A stretch of 7,456 nucleotides of DNA, from NCBI GenBank assembly GCA_026396375.1, contig JAPLWW010000110.1, positions 1 to 7,456 on the forward strand. Reading direction: 5' to 3'. Source of the DNA: Microcaldota archaeon (lineage in GTDB: Archaea > Micrarchaeota > Micrarchaeia > Anstonellales > J096). The notes under the pieces were generated by a model that was not told the DNA's origin, made no database searches, and was given only the letters and a program-made list of their open reading frames with translations. Positions 6,171 to 7,456 of the stretch are shown here, in pieces; the stretch's first letter is position 1, and every line of letters starts with the position of its first letter. The translations under genes and the position numbers were made by a program.

Positions 6171-7456
6171 TATTCATCAATTATGTCTTTTGGATTCCTG
6201 TGCTTTGCTGGCTCTGGATTCTCCTTTGATTCCGGCTTTTCCTGTTCTTTTGATTCCTCATTCTCCTTCTTCGGCATCTTGTTGCTGCCCATCTTCTCAT
6301 GAATCGCCTTCTTCGCTTTTTCCTTTTCCTCTTTCCGCACTTCATCGCCCGATTCCATGTCCTGGATCCTGCCCTTGAAGATGAAAACCCCTATGCTGTT
6401 TATCACGATGCTTAGGATTATCACTGCGATGGAAAGGTTAGGGAGCATCGAGAGCTGGGATCTTGCGACAGCTAGGTTCGGGGAATTTGGATATTGTGAA
6501 AGGACAATGGTAGGAAGCATTATGGACAATGCCGCGATCTCAATCCCCTTTGCCTGCATGAAGATTATTAGTTTATTGTAGTTGGCAAGCCTTGTTCCGA
6601 ACGTTGAGATGAATGAAGCTATTATCTTCGCAATGGACAGCGCCGCCATCGCAACAAGCGCTATCTCTATTATATTACTGATGCTTGAGATATGAACCAT
6701 CGTCCCCATATAGATGAAGAAGAATGTGCTTATGAAGAAGGATATTTCCGCTTGGAATAGCTTTGTAACAGTGTCATCTTCAAGGCCCTTGAACTTAAGC
6801 ATATCCCCTATCTCCTTCCTGTTTCCAAGGACAATGCCATAGAACAGGACTGCCATCACCCCGCTTCCCTGGAAGTATTCTGCAAAGACATAGAGGGAGA
6901 TAAGCACAGCTATTATCATCATGTATGGATAGTCCACCTTTGCCCGCGACATCAGGAGGACTGTCGCCATCCCTATTACGATTCCAAGAACTGCCCCTAC
7001 TGAAAGGTAGGAAAGCATCATCTGGCCCACATCATGAAGGTTGAATGAATTTGTGACAAGGGCGGCAACAAGCATGATGGCTATCACCAGGCTCAATCCA
7101 TCAGTTGCAGATGATTCTATTATGAAGAAATGCTTCACTTCATTGCTTACATTCAACTTTTTCAGGATAGGCAGCACTATCTGGGGCGTTGATCCTCCTG
7201 CAATAACCCCAAATATTGCGCCCACCAGAGGATTCAGATGAAACACAAAATAGAAGGCAACCGCGCAAAAGACCATTGAAATGAGGCTCTCCGATACTCC
7301 CATCAATATGCCTCTACCGCTCCTGTGTATGACATCGAAGATATTTAGCTCCATCCCTCCTTCAAAAAGTATGATTATAAGGACTAATGTTCCTATGAAC
7401 GTGTTTATATCCGGGTTCTTTGAAATATCTACATATCCTGGAATTCCTGGTCCTAT
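6170..7456 (-). CDS. Monovalent cation/proton antiporter, CPA superfamily (NhaP-like), partial, 5' end beyond right edge
   Basis: The frame stays open to the right edge, giving 428 visible residues. An internal ATG at 7354 is not the true start, since 34 in-frame residues before it (GPGIPGYVDI, then LIIILFEGGMELN) are the typical early part of CPA antiporters. The protein exchanges Na+ or K+ for H+ across the cytoplasmic membrane. In visible numbering, AGGSTPQIV (86-94) and ESSATDG (114-120) mark the ion-binding core with Asp119; GSGVMAVLFYGIVLGN and FFFIYMGTMV are also family-typical; QAKGIEIAAL (301-310) holds the basic residue of the late core helix. At least ten membrane helices are visible. 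The last 65 or so residues are a Lys/Glu-rich cytoplasmic tail. Where CPA1 members have Asn-Asp, this one has Thr118-Asp119. A K+ efflux role is also possible. It is the first gene in the window in reading order. Confidence 0.88.
   Translation of the reverse strand: MGPGIPGYVDISKNPDINTFIGTLVLIIILFEGGMELNIFDVIHRSGRGILMGVSESLISMVFCAVAFYFVFHLNPLVGAIFGVIAGGSTPQIVLPILKKLNVSNEVKHFFIIESSATDGLSLVIAIMLVAALVTNSFNLHDVGQMMLSYLSVGAVLGIVIGMATVLLMSRAKVDYPYMMIIAVLISLYVFAEYFQGSGVMAVLFYGIVLGNRKEIGDMLKFKGLEDDTVTKLFQAEISFFISTFFFIYMGTMVHISSISNIIEIALVAMAALSIAKIIASFISTFGTRLANYNKLIIFMQAKGIEIAALSIMLPTIVLSQYPNSPNLAVARSQLSMLPNLSIAVIILSIVINSIGVFIFKGRIQDMESGDEVRKEEKEKAKKAIHEKMGSNKMPKKENEESKEQEKPESKENPEPAKHRNPKDIIDE

Noticed and set aside
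7352..7354. ATG as the start of the antiporter gene
   Set aside because: The frame continues upstream to the window edge with residues typical of the early helices of CPA antiporters, so this ATG is internal, the Met of the FEGGMELN motif.

Overview
The window looks like chromosomal DNA of an archaeon, possibly a DPANN lineage or a poorly sampled euryarchaeal one; the lineage cannot be fixed from this sequence. The signs are arginine coded mainly by AGG, frequent ATA isoleucine codons, a GGTGA-type ribosome binding site, TATA-like upstream elements and archaeal-looking membrane proteins. A candidate-phylum bacterium is not formally excluded. All seven genes lie on the minus strand, so the window is read from right to left. 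No plus-strand gene, RNA gene, CRISPR array or insertion sequence is visible, and no intergenic gap exceeds about 100 bases.

Right part (4987-7456): two ordinary transporters. The first is a monovalent cation/proton antiporter of the CPA superfamily, whose 5' end is cut by the right edge. The second, 52 bases downstream, is an amino acid permease of the APC superfamily (Trp/Tyr/Ser permease-like). A perfect 14-base palindrome and a TATA-like stretch lie between them.

Left part (1-4960): a compact five-gene cluster behind an AT-rich 5' region with TATA-like elements. In order of transcription it encodes: (1) a protein with a two-helix membrane hairpin and a soluble part resembling the N-terminal domain of VirB4/TraC ATPases; (2) a separate VirB4/TraC-type motor ATPase with clear Walker A and B motifs; (3) a small protein with a Cys/His-rich region and a TM hairpin; (4) a cytosolic protein with a coiled coil and a possible C-terminal winged helix; (5) a bitopic membrane protein with a large outward-facing domain, which runs off the left edge. 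The first two genes abut, the next pair overlaps by one base, and the rest are 15-40 bases apart, so this is probably one operon.

My reading is that genes 1 and 2 together are a split VirB4. The motor is separated from its membrane-anchored N-terminal domain, and that domain carries a VirB3/PrgI-like hairpin. The cluster would then be a reduced type IV secretion/conjugation-like or surface-protein machine. No relaxase, coupling protein (VirD4) or pilin is seen, and the cluster sits beside housekeeping transporters, so a resident secretion, DNA-uptake or cell-surface apparatus is as likely as a mobile element. The last three genes match no family I can name with confidence. They are the least explained part of the window.
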